Assembly: GCA_030533445.1 (NCBI GenBank)
Contig: JARPUW010000553.1
Span: 124,001-188,000, forward strand
Direction: 5' to 3'
Length of the DNA stretch: 64,000 nt
Source: Cyprinodon diabolis
Lineage: Eukaryota > Chordata > Actinopteri > Cyprinodontiformes > Cyprinodontidae
The position numbers and the translations under genes are program-made. Below, one piece after another: positions 25,376-38,500 of the stretch (the stretch's first letter is position 1; each line of letters opens with the position of its first letter). The notes beneath the pieces were generated by a model. The model was given only the letters and a program-made list of their open reading frames with translations. It had not been told where the DNA came from and searched no databases.

Positions 25376-27449
25376 AGCTGCTGGTGCTTCTGGAACCTTG
25401 AGCTGCTGGAACCTTCAGCTGCTGGTGCTTCTGGAACCTTGAGCTGCTGGTGCTTCTGGAACCTTCAGCTGCTGGAACCTTCAGCTGCTGGTGCTTCTGG
25501 AACCTTGAGCTGCTGGAACCTTTAGCTGCTGGAACGTTGAGCTGCTGGTGCTTCTGGAACCTTGAGCATCTGGAGCCTTGAGCCTCTGGAACCTTGAGCT
25601 GCTGGAGCCTTGAGCTGCTGGTGCTTCTGGAACCTTGAGCTGCTGGTGCTTCTGGAACCTTGAGCTGGTGGAACCTTGAGCTGCTGGTGCTTCTGGAACC
25701 TTGAGCATCTGGAGCCTTGAGCTTCTGGAACCTTGAGCTGCTGGAGCCTTGAGCTGCTGGTGCTTGTGGAACCTTGAGCTGCTGGAGCCTTGAGCTCCTG
25801 GAAGCTTGAGCTGCTGGAACCTTGAGCTGCTGGAACCTTGAGCTTCTGGAACCTTGAGCTGCTGGTGCTTCTGGAACCTTGAGCTGCTGGAACCTTGAGC
25901 TGCTGGTGCTTCTGGAACCTTGAGCTGCTGGTGCTTCTGGAACCTTGAGCTGCTGTAACCTTAAGCTGCTGGTGCTTCTGGAACCTTGAGCTTCTGGAAC
26001 CTTGAGCTGCTGGAACCTTGACTTCTGGAGCCTTGAGCTGCTGGAACCTTGAAGTGCTGGAGCCTTGAGCTGCTGGAACCTTGAGCTGCTGGAACCTTGA
26101 GCTGCTGGAGCTTTGAGCTGCTGGTGCTTCTGGAACCTTGAGTTTCTGGAACCTTGAGCTTCTGGAACCTTGAGCTGCTGGAGCCTTGAGCTTCTGGAAC
26201 CTTGAGCTGCTGAAGCCTTGAGCTTCTGGAACCTTGAGCTGCTGGAGCCTTGAGCTTCTGGAACCTTGAGCTGCTGGAACCTTGAGCTGCTGGAACCTTG
26301 AGCTGCTGGTGCTTCTGGAACCTTGAGCTGCTGGAACCTTGAGCTGCTGATGCTTCTGGAACCTTGAGCTGCTGGAACCTTGAGCTGCTGGAACCTTGAG
26401 CTGCTGGTGCTTCTGGAACCTTGAGCATCTGGAGCCTTGAGCTTCTGGAACCTTGAGCTGCTGGAGCCTTGAGCTGCTGGTGCTTCTGGAACCTTGAGCT
26501 GCTGGAACCTTGAGCTGCTGGTGCTTCTGGAACCTTGAGCTGCTGGAACCTTGAGCTGCTGGTGCTTCTGGAACCTTGAGCTGCTGGAACCTTGAGCTGC
26601 TGGAACCTTGAGCTGCTGGAACCTTGAGCTGCTGGTGCTTCTGGAACCTTGAGCATCTGGAGCCTTGAGCTTCTGGAACCTTGAGCTGCTGGAGCCTTGA
26701 GCTGCTGGTGCTTCTGGAACCTTGAGCTGCTGGAACCTTGAGCTGCTGGAACCTTGAGCTGCTGGTGCTTCTGGAACCTTGAGCATCTGGAGCCTTGAGC
26801 TTCTGGAACCTTGAGCTGCTGGAGCCTTGAGCTGCTGGTGCTTCTGGAACCTTGAGCTGCTGGAGCCTTGAGGTCCTGGAACCTTGAGCTGCTGGAACCT
26901 TGACCTACTGGAACCTTGAGCTTCTGGAACCTTGAGCTAGTGGTGCTTCTGGAACCTTGAGCTGCTGGAACCTTGAGCTGCTGGTGCTTCTGGAACCTTG
27001 AGCTGCTGGTGCTTCTGGAACCTTGAGCTGCTGGAACCTTGAGCTGCTGGTGCTTCTGGAACCTTGAGCTGCTGGAACCTTGAGCTGCTGGTGCTTCTGG
27101 AATCTTGAGCTTCTGGAACCTTGAGCTGCTGGTGCTTCTGGAACCTTGAGCTGCTGGAACCTTCAGCTGCTGGTGCTTCTGGAACCTTGAGCTGCTGGAA
27201 CCTTTAGCTGCTGGAACGTTGAGCTGCTGGTGCTTCTGGAACCTTGAGCATCTGGAGCCTTGAGCCTCTGGAACCTTGAGCTGCTGGAGCCTTGAGCTGC
27301 TGGTGCTTCTGGAACCTTGAGCTGCTGGAACCTTGAGCTGCTGGTGCTTCTGGAACCTTGAGCTGGTGGAACCTTGAGCTGCTGGTGCTTCTGGAACCTT
27401 GAGCATCTGGAGCCTTGAGCTTCTGGAACCTTGAGCTGCTGGAGCCTTG
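25375..27449. repeat. Y unit, copy 3
   Basis: The markers of Y copy 2 recur 2,811 bases on: tca at 25415, 25465, 25481 and 27163, gcttgtgg at 25761, and gctggtgg at 25664 and 27362. The 481-residue translation of 25961-27406 is the same as those of Y copies 1 and 2 and of 46613-48058. It is followed by a partial repeat of 838-base period (27163 to 28001). Confidence 0.75.
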
Positions 27450-28000
27450 AGCTGCTGGTGCTTGTGGAACCTTGAGCTGCTGGAGCCTTGAGCTCCTGGA
27501 AGCTTGAGCTGCTGGAACCTTGAGCTGCTGGAACCTTGAGCTTCTGGAACCTTGAGCTGCTGGTGCTTCTGGAACCTTGAGCTGCTGGAACCTTGAGCTG
27601 CTGGTGCTTCTGGAACCTTGAGCTGCTGGTGCTTCTGGAACCTTGAGCTGCTGGAACCTTAAGCTGCTGGTGCTTCTGGAACCTTGAGCTTCTGGAACCT
27701 TGAGCTGCTGGAACCTTGACTTCTGGAGCCTTGAGCTGCTGGAACCTTGAAGTGCTGGAGCCTTGAGCTGCTGGAACCTTGAGCTGCTGGAACCTTGAGC
27801 TTCTGGAACCTTGAGCTGCTGGTGCTTCTGGAACCTTGAGCTGCTGGTGCTTCTGGAACCTTGAGCTGCTGGAACCTTGAGCTGCTGGTGCTTCTGGAAC
27901 CTTGAGCTGCTGGAACCTTGAGCTGCTGGTGCTTCTGGAATCTTGAGCTTCTGGAACCTTGAGCTGCTGGTGCTTCTGGAACCTTGAGCTGCTGGAACCT

Positions 28001-31000
28001 TCAGCTGCTGGTGCTTCTGGAACCTTGAGCTGCTGGAACCTTTAGCTGCTGGAACGTTGAGCTGCTGGTGCTTCTGGAACCTTGAGCATCTGGAGCCTTG
28101 AGCCTCTGGAACCTTGAGCTGCTGGAGCCTTGAGCTGCTGGTGCTTCTGGAACCTTGAGCTGCTGGAACCTTGAGCTGCTGGTGCTTCTGGAACCTTGAG
28201 CTGGTGGAACCTTGAGCTGCTGGTGCTTCTGGAACCTTGAGCATCTGGAGCCTTGAGCTTCTGGAACCTTGAGCTGCTGGAGCCTTGAGCTGCTGGTGCT
28301 TGTGGAACCTTGAGCTGCTGGAGCCTTGAGCTCCTGGAAGCTTGAGCTGCTGGAACCTTGAGCTGCTGGAACCTTGAGCTTCTGGAACCTTGAGCTGCTG
28401 GTGCTTCTGGAACCTTGAGCTGCTGGAACCTTGAGCTGCTGGTGCTTCTGGAACCTTGAGCTGCTGGTGCTTCTGGAACCTTGAGCTGCTGGAACCTTAA
28501 GCTGCTGGTGCTTCTGGAACCTTGAGCTTCTGGAACCTTGAGCTGCTGGAACCTTGAGCTTCTGGAGCCTTGAGCTGCTGGAACCTTGAAGTGCTGGAGC
28601 CTTGAGCTGCTGGAACCTTGAGCTGCTGGAACCTTGAGCTGCTGGAGCTTTGAGCTGCTGGTGCTTCTGGAACCTTGAGCTTCTGGAACCTTGAGCTTCT
28701 GGAACCTTGAGCTGCTGGAGCCTTGAGATTCTAGAACCTTGAGCTGCTGAAGCTTTGAGCTTCTGGAAACTTGAGCTGCTGGAGCCTTGAGCTTCTGGAA
28801 CCTCTAGCTGCTGGAACCTTGAGCTGCTGGAACCTTGAGCTGTTGGAACCTTGAGCTGCTGGAACCTTGAGCTGCTGGTGCTTCTGGAACCTTGAGCTGC
28901 TGGAACCTTGAGCTGCTGGTGCTTCTTGAACCTTGAGCTGCTGGAACCTTGAGCTCCTGGAACCTTGAGCTGCTGGTGCTTCTGGAACCTTGAGCTGCTG
29001 GAACCTTGAGCTGCTGGAACCTTGAGCTGCTGGTGCTTCTGGAACCTTGAGCATCTGGAGCCTTGAGCTTCTGGAACCTTGAGCTGCTGGAGCCTTGAGC
29101 TGCTGGTGCTTCTGGAACCTTGAGCTGCTGGAGCCTTTAGCTGCTGGAACCTTGAGCTGCTGGAACCTTGAGCTGCTGGAACCTTGAGCTGCTGGTGCTT
29201 CTGGAACCTTGAGCTGCTGGAACCTTGAGCTGCTGGTGCTTCTGGAATCTTGAGCTTCTGGAACCTTGAGCTGCTGGAACCTTGACTTCTAGGAGCCTTG
29301 AGCTGCTGGAACCTTGAAGTGCTGGAGCCTTGAGCTGCTGGGACCTTGAGCTGCTGGAACCTTTTGCTGCTGGAACCTTGAGCTTCTGGTGCTTCTGGAA
29401 CCTTGAGCTGCTGGTGCTTCTGGAACCTTGAGCTGCTGGAACCTTGAGCTGCTGGTGCTTCTGGAACCTTGAGCTGCTGGAACCTTGAGCTGCTGGAACC
29501 TTGAGCTGCTGGTGCTTCTGGAACCTTGAGCATCTGGAGCCTTGAGCTTCTGGAACCTTGAGCTGCTGGAGCCTTGAGCTTCTGGAACCTTGAGCTGCTG
29601 GAACCTTGAGCTTCTGGTGCTTCTGGAACCTTGAGCTGCTGGAACCTTGAGCTGCTGGTGCTTCTGGAACCTTGAGCTGCTGGAACCTTGAGCTGCTGGA
29701 ACCTTGAGCTGCTGGTGCTTCTGGAACCTTGAGCTGCTGGAACCTTGAGCTGCTGGAACCTTGAGCTGCTGGTGCTTCTGGAACCTTGAGCATCTGGAGC
29801 CTTGAGCTTCTGGAACTTTGAGCTGCTGGAGCCTTGAGCTGCTGGTGCTTCTGGAACCTTGAGCTGCTGGAGCCTTGAGCTGCTGGAACCTTCAGCTACT
29901 GGTGCTTCTGGAACCTTGAGCTGCTGGAACCTTGAGCTGCTGGAACCTTGAGCTGCTGGTGCTTCTGGAACCTTGAGCTGCTGGAACCTTGTGCTGCTGG
30001 TGCTTCTGGAACCTTTTGCATCTGGAGCCTTGAGCTTCTGGAACCTTGAGCTGCTGGAGCCTTGAGCTGCTTGAACGTTGAGCTGCTGGTTCTTCTGGAA
30101 CCTTTTGCATCTGGAGCCTTGAGCTTCTGGAACCTTGAGCTGCTGGAACCTTGTGCTGCTGGTGCTTCTGGAACCTTTTGCATCTGGAGCCTTGAGCTTC
30201 TGGAACCTTGAGCTGCTGGAACCTTGGGCTTCTGGAACCTTGAGCTGCTGGTGCTTCTGGAACCTTGAGCTGCTGGTGCTTCTGGAACCTTGAGCTGCTG
30301 GAACCTTGAGCTGCTGGTGCTTCTGGAACCTTGAGCTTCTTGAACCTTGAGCTGCTGGAACCTTGAGCTTCTGGAGCCTTGAGCTGCTGGAACCTTGAAG
30401 TGCTGGAGCCTTGAGCTGCTGGAACCTTGAGCTGCTGGAACCTTGAGCTGCTGGAGCTTTGAGCTGCTGGTGCTTCTGGAACCTTGAGCTTCTGGAACCT
30501 TGAGCTTCTGGAACCTTGAGCTGCTGGAGCCTTGAGATTCTAGAACCTTGAGCTGCTGAAGCCTTGAGCTTCTGGAACCTTGAGCTGCTGGTGCTTCTGG
30601 AACCTTGAGCATCTGGAGCCTTGAGCTTCTGGAACCTTGAGCTGCTGGTGCTTCTGGAACCTTGAGCTGCTGGAACCTTGAGCTGCTGGAACCTTGAGCT
30701 GCTGGTGCTTCTGGAAGCTTGAGCTGCTGGTGCTTCTGGAACCTTGAGCTGCTGGAACCTTGAGCTGCTGGTGCTTCTGGAACCTTGAGCTGCTGGAACC
30801 TTGAGCTGCTGGTGCTTCTGGAATCTTGAGCTTCTGGAACCTTGAGCTGCTGGAACCTTGACTTCTAGGAGCCTTGAGCTGCTGGAACCTTGAAGTGCTG
30901 GAGCCTTGAGCTGCTGGAGCTTTGAGCTGCTGGTGCTTCTGGAACCTTGAGCTTCTGGAACCTTGAGCTTCTGGTGCTTCTGGAACCTTGAGCTGCTGGA

Positions 31001-34000
31001 ACCTTGAGCTGCTGGTGCTTCTGGAACCTTGAGCTGCTGGAACCTTGAGCTGCTGTAACCTTGAGCTGCTGGTGCTTCTGGAACCTTGAGCTGCTGGAAC
31101 CTTGAGCTGCTGGAACCTTGAGCTGCTGGTGCTTCTGGAACCTTGAGCATCTGGAGCCTTGAGCTTCTGGAACTTTGAGCTGCTGGAGCCTTGAGCTGCT
31201 GGTGCTTCTGGAACCTTGAGCTGCTGGAGCCTTGAGCTGCTGGAACCTTCAGCTGCTGGTGCTTCTGGAACCTTGAGCTGCTGGAACCTTGAGCTGCTGG
31301 AACCTTGAGCTGCTGGTGCTTCTGGAACCTTGAGCTGCTGGAACCTTGAGCTGCTGGAACCTTGTGCTGCTGGTGCTTCTGGAACCTTTTGCATCTGGAG
31401 CCTTGAGCTTCTGGAACCTTGAGCTGCTGGAGCCTTGAGCTGCTGGAACGTTGAGCTGCTGGTTCTTCTGGAACCTTTTGCATCTGGAGCCTTGAGCTTC
31501 TGGAACCTTGAGCTGCTGGAACCTTGTGCTGCTGGTGCTTCTGGAACCTTTTGCATCTGGAGCCTTGAGCTTCTGGAACCTTGAGCTGCTGGAACCTTGG
31601 GCTTCTGGAACCTTGAGCTGCTGGTGCTTCTGGAACCTTGAGCTGCTGGAACCTTGAGCTGCTGGTGCTTCTGGAACCTTGAGCTGCTGGAACCTTGAGC
31701 TGCTGGTGCTTCTGGAACCTTGAGCTTCTTGAACCTTGAGCTGCTGGAACCTTGAGCTTCTGGAGCCTTGAGCTGCTGGAACCTTGAAGTGCTGGAGCCT
31801 TGAGCTGCTGGAACCTTGAGCTGCTGGAACCTTGAGCTGCTGGAGCTTTGAGCTGCTGGTGCTTCTGGAACCTTGAGCTTCTGGAACCTTGAGCTTCTGG
31901 AACCTTGAGCTGCTGGAGCCTTGAGATTCTAGAACCTTGAGCTGCTGAAGCCTTGAGCTTCTGGAACCTTGAGCTGCTGGTGCTTCTGGAACCTTGAGCA
32001 TCTGGAGCCTTGAGCTTCTGGAACCTTGAGCTGCTGGTGCTTCTGGAACCTTGAGCTGCTGGAACCTTGAGCTGCTGGAACCTTGAGCTGCTGGTGCTTC
32101 TGGAAGCTTGAGCTGCTGGTGCTTCTGGAACCTTGAGCTGCTGGAACCTCGAGCTGCTGGTGCTTCTGGAACGTTGAGCTGCTGGAACCTTGAGCTGCTG
32201 GTGCTTCTGGAATCTTGAGCTTCTGGAACCTTGAGCTGCTGGAACCTTGACTTCTAGGAGCCTTGAGCTGCTGGAACCTTGAAGTGCTGGAGCCTTGAGC
32301 TGCTGGAGCTTTGAGCTGCTGGTGCTTCTGGAACCTTGAGCTTCTGGAACCTTGAGCTTCTGGTGCTTCTGGAACCTTGAGCTGCTGGAACCTTGAGCTG
32401 CTGGTGCTTCTGGAACCTTGAGCTGCTGGAACCTTGAGCTGCTGGAACCTTGAGCTGCTGGTGCTTCTGGAACCTTGAGCTGCTGGAACCTTGAGCTGCT
32501 GGAACCTTGAGCTGCTGGTGCTTCTGGAACCTTGAGCATCTGGAGCCTTGAGCTTCTGGAACTTTGAGCTGCTGGAGCCTTGAGCTGCTGGTGCTTCTGG
32601 AACCTTGAGCTGCTGGAGCCTTGAGCTGCTGGAACCTTCAGCTGCTGGTGCTTCTGGAACCTTGAGCTGCTGGAACCTTGAGCTGCTGGAACCTTGAGCT
32701 GCTGGTGCTTCTGGAACCTTGAGCTGCTGGAACCTTGTGCTGCTGGTGCTTCTGGAACCTTTTGCATCTGGAGCCTTGAGCTTCTGGAACCTTGAGCTGC
32801 TGGAGCCTTGAGCTGCTGGAACGTTGAGCTGCTGGAACCTTGGGCTTCTGGAACCTTGAGCTGCTGGTGCTTCTGGAACCTTGAGCTGCTGGAACCTTGA
32901 GCTGCTGGAACCTTGTGCTGCTGGTGCTTCTGGAACCTTTTGCTTCTGGAACCTTGAGCTTCTGGAACCTTGAGCTTCTGGTGCTTCTGGAACCTTGAGC
33001 TGCTGGAACCTTGAGCTGCTGGTGCTTCTGGAACCTTGAGCTGCTGGAACCTTGAGCTGCTGGTGCTTCTGGAACCTTGAGCTGCTGGAACCTTGAGCTG
33101 CTGGAACCTTGAGCTGCTGGTGCTTCTGGAACCTTGAGCATCTGGAGCCTTGAGCTTCTGGAACTTTGAGCTGCTGGAGCCTTGAGCTGCTGGTGCTTCT
33201 GGAACCTTGAGCTGCTGGAGCCTTGAGCTGCTGGAACCTTCAGCTGCTGGTGCTTCTGGAACCTTGAGCTGCTGGAACCTTGAGCTGCTGGTGCTTCTGG
33301 AACCTTGAGCTGCTGGAACCTTGAGCTGCTGGAACCTTGTGCTGCTGGTGCTTCTGGAACCTTTTGCATCTGGAGCCTTGAGCTTCTGGAACCTTGAGCT
33401 GCTGGAGCCTTGAGCTGCTGGAACGTTGAGCTGCTGGTTCTTCTGGAACCTTTTGCATCTGGAGCCTTGAGCTTCTGGAACCTTGAGCTGCTGGAACCTT
33501 GTGCTGCTGGTGCTTCTGGAACCTTTTGCATCTGGAGCCTTGAGCTTCTGGAACCTTGAGCTGCTGGAACCTTGGGCTTCTGGAACCTTGAGCTGCTGGT
33601 GCTTCTGGAACCTTGAGCTGCTGGAACCTTGAGCTGCTGGTGCTTCTGGAACCTTGAGCTGCTGGAACCTTGAGCTGCTGGTGCTTCTGGAACCTTGAGC
33701 TTCTTGAACCTTGAGCTGCTGGAACCTTGAGCTTCTGGAGCCTTGAGCTGCTGGAACCTTGAAGTGCTGGAGCCTTGAGCTGCTGGAACCTTGAGCTGCT
33801 GGAACCTTGAGCTGCTGGAGCTTTGAGCTGCTGGTGCTTCTGGAACCTTGAGCTTCTGGAACCTTGAGCTTCTGGAACCTTGAGCTGCTGGAGCCTTGAG
33901 ATTCTAGAACCTTGAGCTGCTGAAGCCTTGAGCTTCTGGAACCTTGAGCTGCTGGTGCTTCTGGAACCTTGAGCATCTGGAGCCTTGAGCTTCTGGAACC

Positions 34001-37000
34001 TTGAGCTGCTGGTGCTTCTGGAACGTTGAGCTGCTGGAACCTTGAGCTGCTGGTGCTTCTGGAAGCTTGAGCTGCTGGTGCTTCTGGAACCTTGAGCTGC
34101 TGGAACCTTGAGCTGCTGGTGCTTCTGGAACCTTGAGCTGCTGGAACCTTGAGCTGCTGGTGCTTCTGGAATCTTGAGCTTCTGGAACCTTGAGCTGCTG
34201 GAACCTTGACTTCTAGGAGCCTTGAGCTGCTGGAACCTTGAAGTGCTGGAGCCTTGAGCTGCTGGAGCTTTGAGCTGCTGGTGCTTCTGGAACCTTGAGC
34301 TTCTGGAACCTTGAGCTTCTGGTGCTTCTGGAACCTTGAGCTGCTGGAACCTTGAGCTGCTGGTGCTTCTGGAACCTTGAGCTGCTGGAACCTTGAGCTG
34401 CTGGAACCTTGAGCTGCTGGTGCTTCTGGAACCTTGAGCTGCTGGAACCTTGAGCTGCTGGAACCTTGAGCTGCTGGTGCTTCTGGAACCTTGAGCATCT
34501 GGAGCCTTGAGCTTCTGGAACTTTGAGCTGCTGGAGCCTTGAGCTGCTGGTGCTTCTGGAACCTTGAGCTGCTGGAGCCTTGAGCTGCTGGAACCTTCAG
34601 CTGCTGGTGCTTCTGGAACCTTGAGCTGCTGGAACCTTGAGCTGCTGGAACCTTGAGCTGCTGGTGCTTCTGGAACCTTGAGCTGCTGGAACCTTGAGCT
34701 GCTGGAACCTTGTGCTGCTGGTGCTTCTGGAACCTTTTGCATCTGGAGCCTTGAGCTTCTGGAACCTTGAGCTGCTGGAGCCTTGAGCTGCTGGAACGTT
34801 GAGCTGCTGGAACCTTGGGCTTCTGGAACCTTGAGCTGCTGGTGCTTCTGGAACCTTGAGCTGCTGGAACCTTGAGCTGCTGGTGCTTCTGGAACCTTGA
34901 GCTGTTGGAACCTTGAGCTGCTGGTGCTTCTGGAACCTTGAGCTGCTGGAACCTTGAGCTGCTGGTGCTTCTGGAACCTTGAGCTGCTGGAACCTTGAGC
35001 TGCTGGTGCTTCTGGAACCTTGAGCTTCTTGATCCTTGAGCTGCTGGAACCTTGAGCTTCTGGAGCCTTGAGCTGCTGGAACCTTGAAGTGCTGGAGCCT
35101 TGAGCTGCTGGAACCTTGAGCTGCTGGAACCTTGAGCTGCTGGAGCTTTGAGCTGCTGGTGCTTCTGGAACCTTGAGCTTCTGGAACCTTGAGCTTCTGG
35201 AACCTTGAGCTGCTGGAGCCTTGAGATTCTAGAACCTTGAGCTGCTGAAGCTTTGAGCTTCTGGAAACTTGAGCTGCTGGAGCCTTGAGCTTCTGGAACC
35301 TCTAGCTGCTGGAACCTTGAGCTGCTGGAACCTTGAGCTGTTGGAACCTTGAGCTGCTGGAACCTTGAGCTGCTGGTGCTTCTGGAACCTTGAGCTGCTG
35401 GAACCTTGAGCTGCTGGTGCTTCTTGAACCTTGAGCTGCTGGAACCTTGAGCTCCTGGAACCTTGAGCTGCTGGTGCTTCTGGAACCTTGAGCTGCTGGA
35501 ACCTTGAGCTGCTGGAACCTTGAGCTGCTGGTGCTTCTGGAACCTTGAGCATCTGGAGCCTTGAGCTTCTGGAACCTTGAGCTGCTGGAGCCTTGAGCTG
35601 CTGGTGCTTCTGGAACCTTGAGCTGCTGGAGCCTTTAGCTGCTGGAACCTTGAGCTGCTGGAACCTTGAGCTGCTGGAACCTTGAGCTGCTGGTGCTTCT
35701 GGAACCTTGAGCTGCTGAAACCTTGAGCTGCTGGTGCTTCTGGAACCTTGAGCTGCTGGAACCTTGAGCTGCTGGTTATTCTGGAACCTTGAGCTGCTGG
35801 AACCTTGAGCTGCTGGTGCTTCTGGAACCTTGAGCTTCTGGAACCTTGAGCTGCTGGAACCTTGAGCTTCTGGAGCCTTGAGCTGCTGGAACCTTGAAGT
35901 GCTGGAGCCTTGAGCTGCTGGAACCTTGAGCTGCTGGAACCTTGAGCTGCTGGAGCTTTGAGCTGCTGGTGCTTCTGGAACCTTGAGCTTCTGGAACCTT
36001 GAGCTGCTGGAGCCTTGAGCTTCTGGAGCCTTGAGCCTCTGGAACCTTGAGCTGCTGGACCCTTGAGCTGCTGGTGCTTCTGGAACCTTGAGCTGCTGGA
36101 GCCTTGAGCTGCTGGAACCTTCAGCTGCTGGTGCTTCTGGAACCTTGAGCTGCTGGAACCTTGAGCTGCTGGAACCTTGAGCTGCTGGTGCTTCTGGAAC
36201 CTTGAGCTGCTGGAACCTTGAGCTGCTGGAACCTTGTGCTGCTGGTGCTTCTGGAACCTTTTGCATCTGGAGCCTTGAGCTTCTGGAACCTTGAGCTGCT
36301 GGAGCCTTGAGCTGCTGGAACGTTGAGCTGCTGGAACCTTGGGCTTCTGGAACCTTGAGCTGCTGGTGCTTCTGGAACCTTGAGCTGCTGGAACCTTGAG
36401 CTGCTGGTGCTTCTGGAACCTTGAGCTGTTGGAACCTTGAGCTGCTGGTGCTTCTGGAACCTTGAGCTGCTGGAACCTTGAGCTGCTGGTGCTTCTGGAA
36501 CCTTGAGCTGCTGGAACCTTGAGCTGCTGGTGCTTCTGGAACCTTGAGCTTCTTGATCCTTGAGCTGCTGGAACCTTGAGCTTCTGGAGCCTTGAGCTGC
36601 TGGAACCTTGAAGTGCTGGAGCCTTGAGCTGCTGGAACCTTGAGCTGCTGGAACCTTGAGCTGCTGGAGCTTTGAGCTGCTGGTGCTTCTGGAACCTTGA
36701 GCTTCTGGAACCTTGAGCTTCTGGAACCTTGAGCTGCTGGAGCCTTGAGATTCTAGAACCTTGAGCTGCTGAAGCTTTGAGCTTCTGGAAACTTGAGCTG
36801 CTGGAGCCTTGAGCTTCTGGAACCTCTAGCTGCTGGAACCTTGAGCTGCTGGAACCTTGAGCTGTTGGAACCTTGAGCTGCTGGAACCTTGAGCTGCTGG
36901 TGCTTCTGGAACCTTGAGCTGCTGGAACCTTGAGCTGCTGGTGCTTCTTGAACCTTGAGCTGCTGGAACCTTGAGCTCCTGGAACCTTGAGCTGCTGGTG

Positions 37001-37717
37001 CTTCTGGAACCTTGAGCTGCTGGAACCTTGAGCTGCTGGAACCTTGAGCTGCTGGTGCTTCTGGAACCTTGAGCATCTGGAGCCTTGAGCTTCTGGAACC
37101 TTGAGCTGCTGGAGCCTTGAGCTGCTGGTGCTTCTGGAACCTTGAGCTGCTGGAGCCTTTAGCTGCTGGAACCTTGAGCTGCTGGAACCTTGAGCTGCTG
37201 GAACCTTGAGCTGCTGGTGCTTCTGGAACCTTGAGCTGCTGAAACCTTGAGCTGCTGGTGCTTCTGGAACCTTGAGCTGCTGGAACCTTGAGCTGCTGGT
37301 GATTCTGGAACCTTGAGCTGCTGGAACCTTGAGCTGCTGGTGCTTCTGGAACCTTGAGCTTCTGGAACCTTGAGCTGCTGGAACCTTGAGCTTCTGGAGC
37401 CTTGAGCTGCTGGAACCTTGAAGTGCTGGAACCTTGAGCTGCTGGAACCTTGAGCTGCTGGAGCTTTGAGCTGCTGGTGCTTCTGGAACCTTGAGCTTCT
37501 GGAACCTTGAGCTTCTGGAACCTTGAGCTGCTGGAGCCTTGAGCTTCTGGAGCCTTGAGCCTCTGGAACCTTGAGCTGCTGGACCCTTGAGCTGCTGGTG
37601 CTTCTGGAACCTTGAGCTGCTGGAACCTTGAGCTGCTGGTGCTTCTGGAACCTTGAGCTGCTGGAACCTTGAGCTGCTGGAACCTTGTGCTGCTGGTGCT
37701 TCTGGAACCTTTTGCAT
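28001..37717 (-). other. Longest closed stop-free minus frame, 3,238 codons; not called a gene
   Basis: It begins at an ATG made by the ttttgcatctgg variant (MQKVPEAPAAQG) and ends at a TGA made by the ccttcag variant of the S block. Composition is low-complexity: Ser, Gln, Lys, Arg, Pro and Ala, with no Trp and rare Cys. Other frames are open inside it (30540-31556, 33240-34742, 35229-36266). It corresponds to the open frame at the left of the window shifted by 25,603 bases. Alternative readings, such as a giant structural protein, lack any non-repeat terminus and are not supported. Confidence 0.25.
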
Positions 37718-38378
37718 CTGGAGCCTTGAGCTTCTGGAACCTTGAGCTGCTGGAGCCTTGAGCTGCTGGAACGTTGAGCTGCTGGAACCTTGGGCTTCTG
37801 GAACCTTGAGCTGCTGGTGCTTCTGGAACCTTGAGCTGCTGGAACCTTGAGCTGCTGGTGCTTCTGGAACCTTGAGCTGTTGGAACCTTGAGCTGCTGGT
37901 GCTTCTGGAACCTTGAGCTGCTGGAACCTTGAGCTGCTGGTGCTTCTGGAACCTTGAGCTGCTGGAACCTTGAGCTGCTGGTGCTTCTGGAACCTTGAGC
38001 TTCTTGAACCTTGAGCTGCTGGAACCTTGAGCTTCTGGAGCCTTGAGCTGCTGGAACCTTGAAGTGCTGGAGCCTTGAGCTGCTGGAACCTTGAGCTGCT
38101 GGAACCTTGAGCTGCTGGAGCCTTGAGATTCTAGAACCTTGAGCTGCTGAAGCCTTGAGCTTCTGGAAACTTGAGCTGCTGGAGCCTTGAGCTTCTGGAA
38201 CCTCTAGCTGCTGGAACCTTGAGCTGTTGGAACCTTGAGCTGCTGGAACCTTGAGCTGCTGGTGCTTCTGGAACCTTGAGCTGCTGGAGCTTTGAGCTGC
38301 TGGTGCTTCTGGAACCTTGAGCTTCTGGAACCTTGAGCTTCTGGAACCTTGAGCTGCTGGAGCCTTGAGATTCTAGAA
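28729..38378. other. TTCTAGAA palindrome set in the S tail and Q' (8 sites)
   Basis: Sites are at 28729, 30538, 31927, 33902, 35227, 36751, 38129 and 38371. The last seven are the set of block Q shifted by exactly 25,603 bases. The first belongs to the S tail and reappears at 49381. Confidence 0.6.
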
Positions 38379-38500
38379 CCTTGAGCTGCTGAAGCCTTGA
38401 GCTTCTGGAAACTTGAGCTGCTGGAGCCTTGAGCTTCTGGAACCTCTAGCTGCTGGAACCTTGAGCTGCTGGAACCTTGAGCTGTTGGAACCTTGAGCTG
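29200..38500. repeat. Block Q': second copy of Q
   Basis: Q' is collinear with 3.75-12.9 kb (separation 25,432, then 25,603). The seven ttctagaa markers of Q reappear here in the same order and spacing, preceded by one belonging to the tail of S (28729). The fine variants cctcgag and aacgttgag of 6545-6571 are present at the equivalent place near 32150-32172 but missing from Q'', so Q and Q' are closest relatives. The junction with the end of S near 29.2 kb is a direct S-to-Q fusion with no P between, unlike the left end of the window. Confidence 0.8.

Larger units (their letters stand above)
19620..29200. repeat. Block S: X/Y higher-order units, expanded copy
   Basis: The block is an ordered set of two higher-order units, read as X-Y-Y-X-Y followed by a shorter 838-base partial repeat (27163/28001 and 27406/28244) and a tail shared with Q (28729-29135). 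Its counterpart S' at 45.1-49.9 kb carries one X-Y set plus the tail and is 4,885 bases shorter: the separation falls from 25,537 (21076/46613) to 20,652 (25961/46613 and 27204/47856). The 4,885 bases equal 2,074 + 2,811, the two unit periods seen here, so the length difference is a gain or loss of whole X/Y units. Confidence 0.78.

Noticed and set aside
28001..37717. Giant minus-strand protein gene (silk-like, adhesin-like or mucin-like)
   Set aside because: Other minus frames are also open and give the same peptide, frame lengths differ between near-identical duplicates, the ends are made by ordinary unit variants, and no non-repeat domain, signal peptide or splice structure is present.
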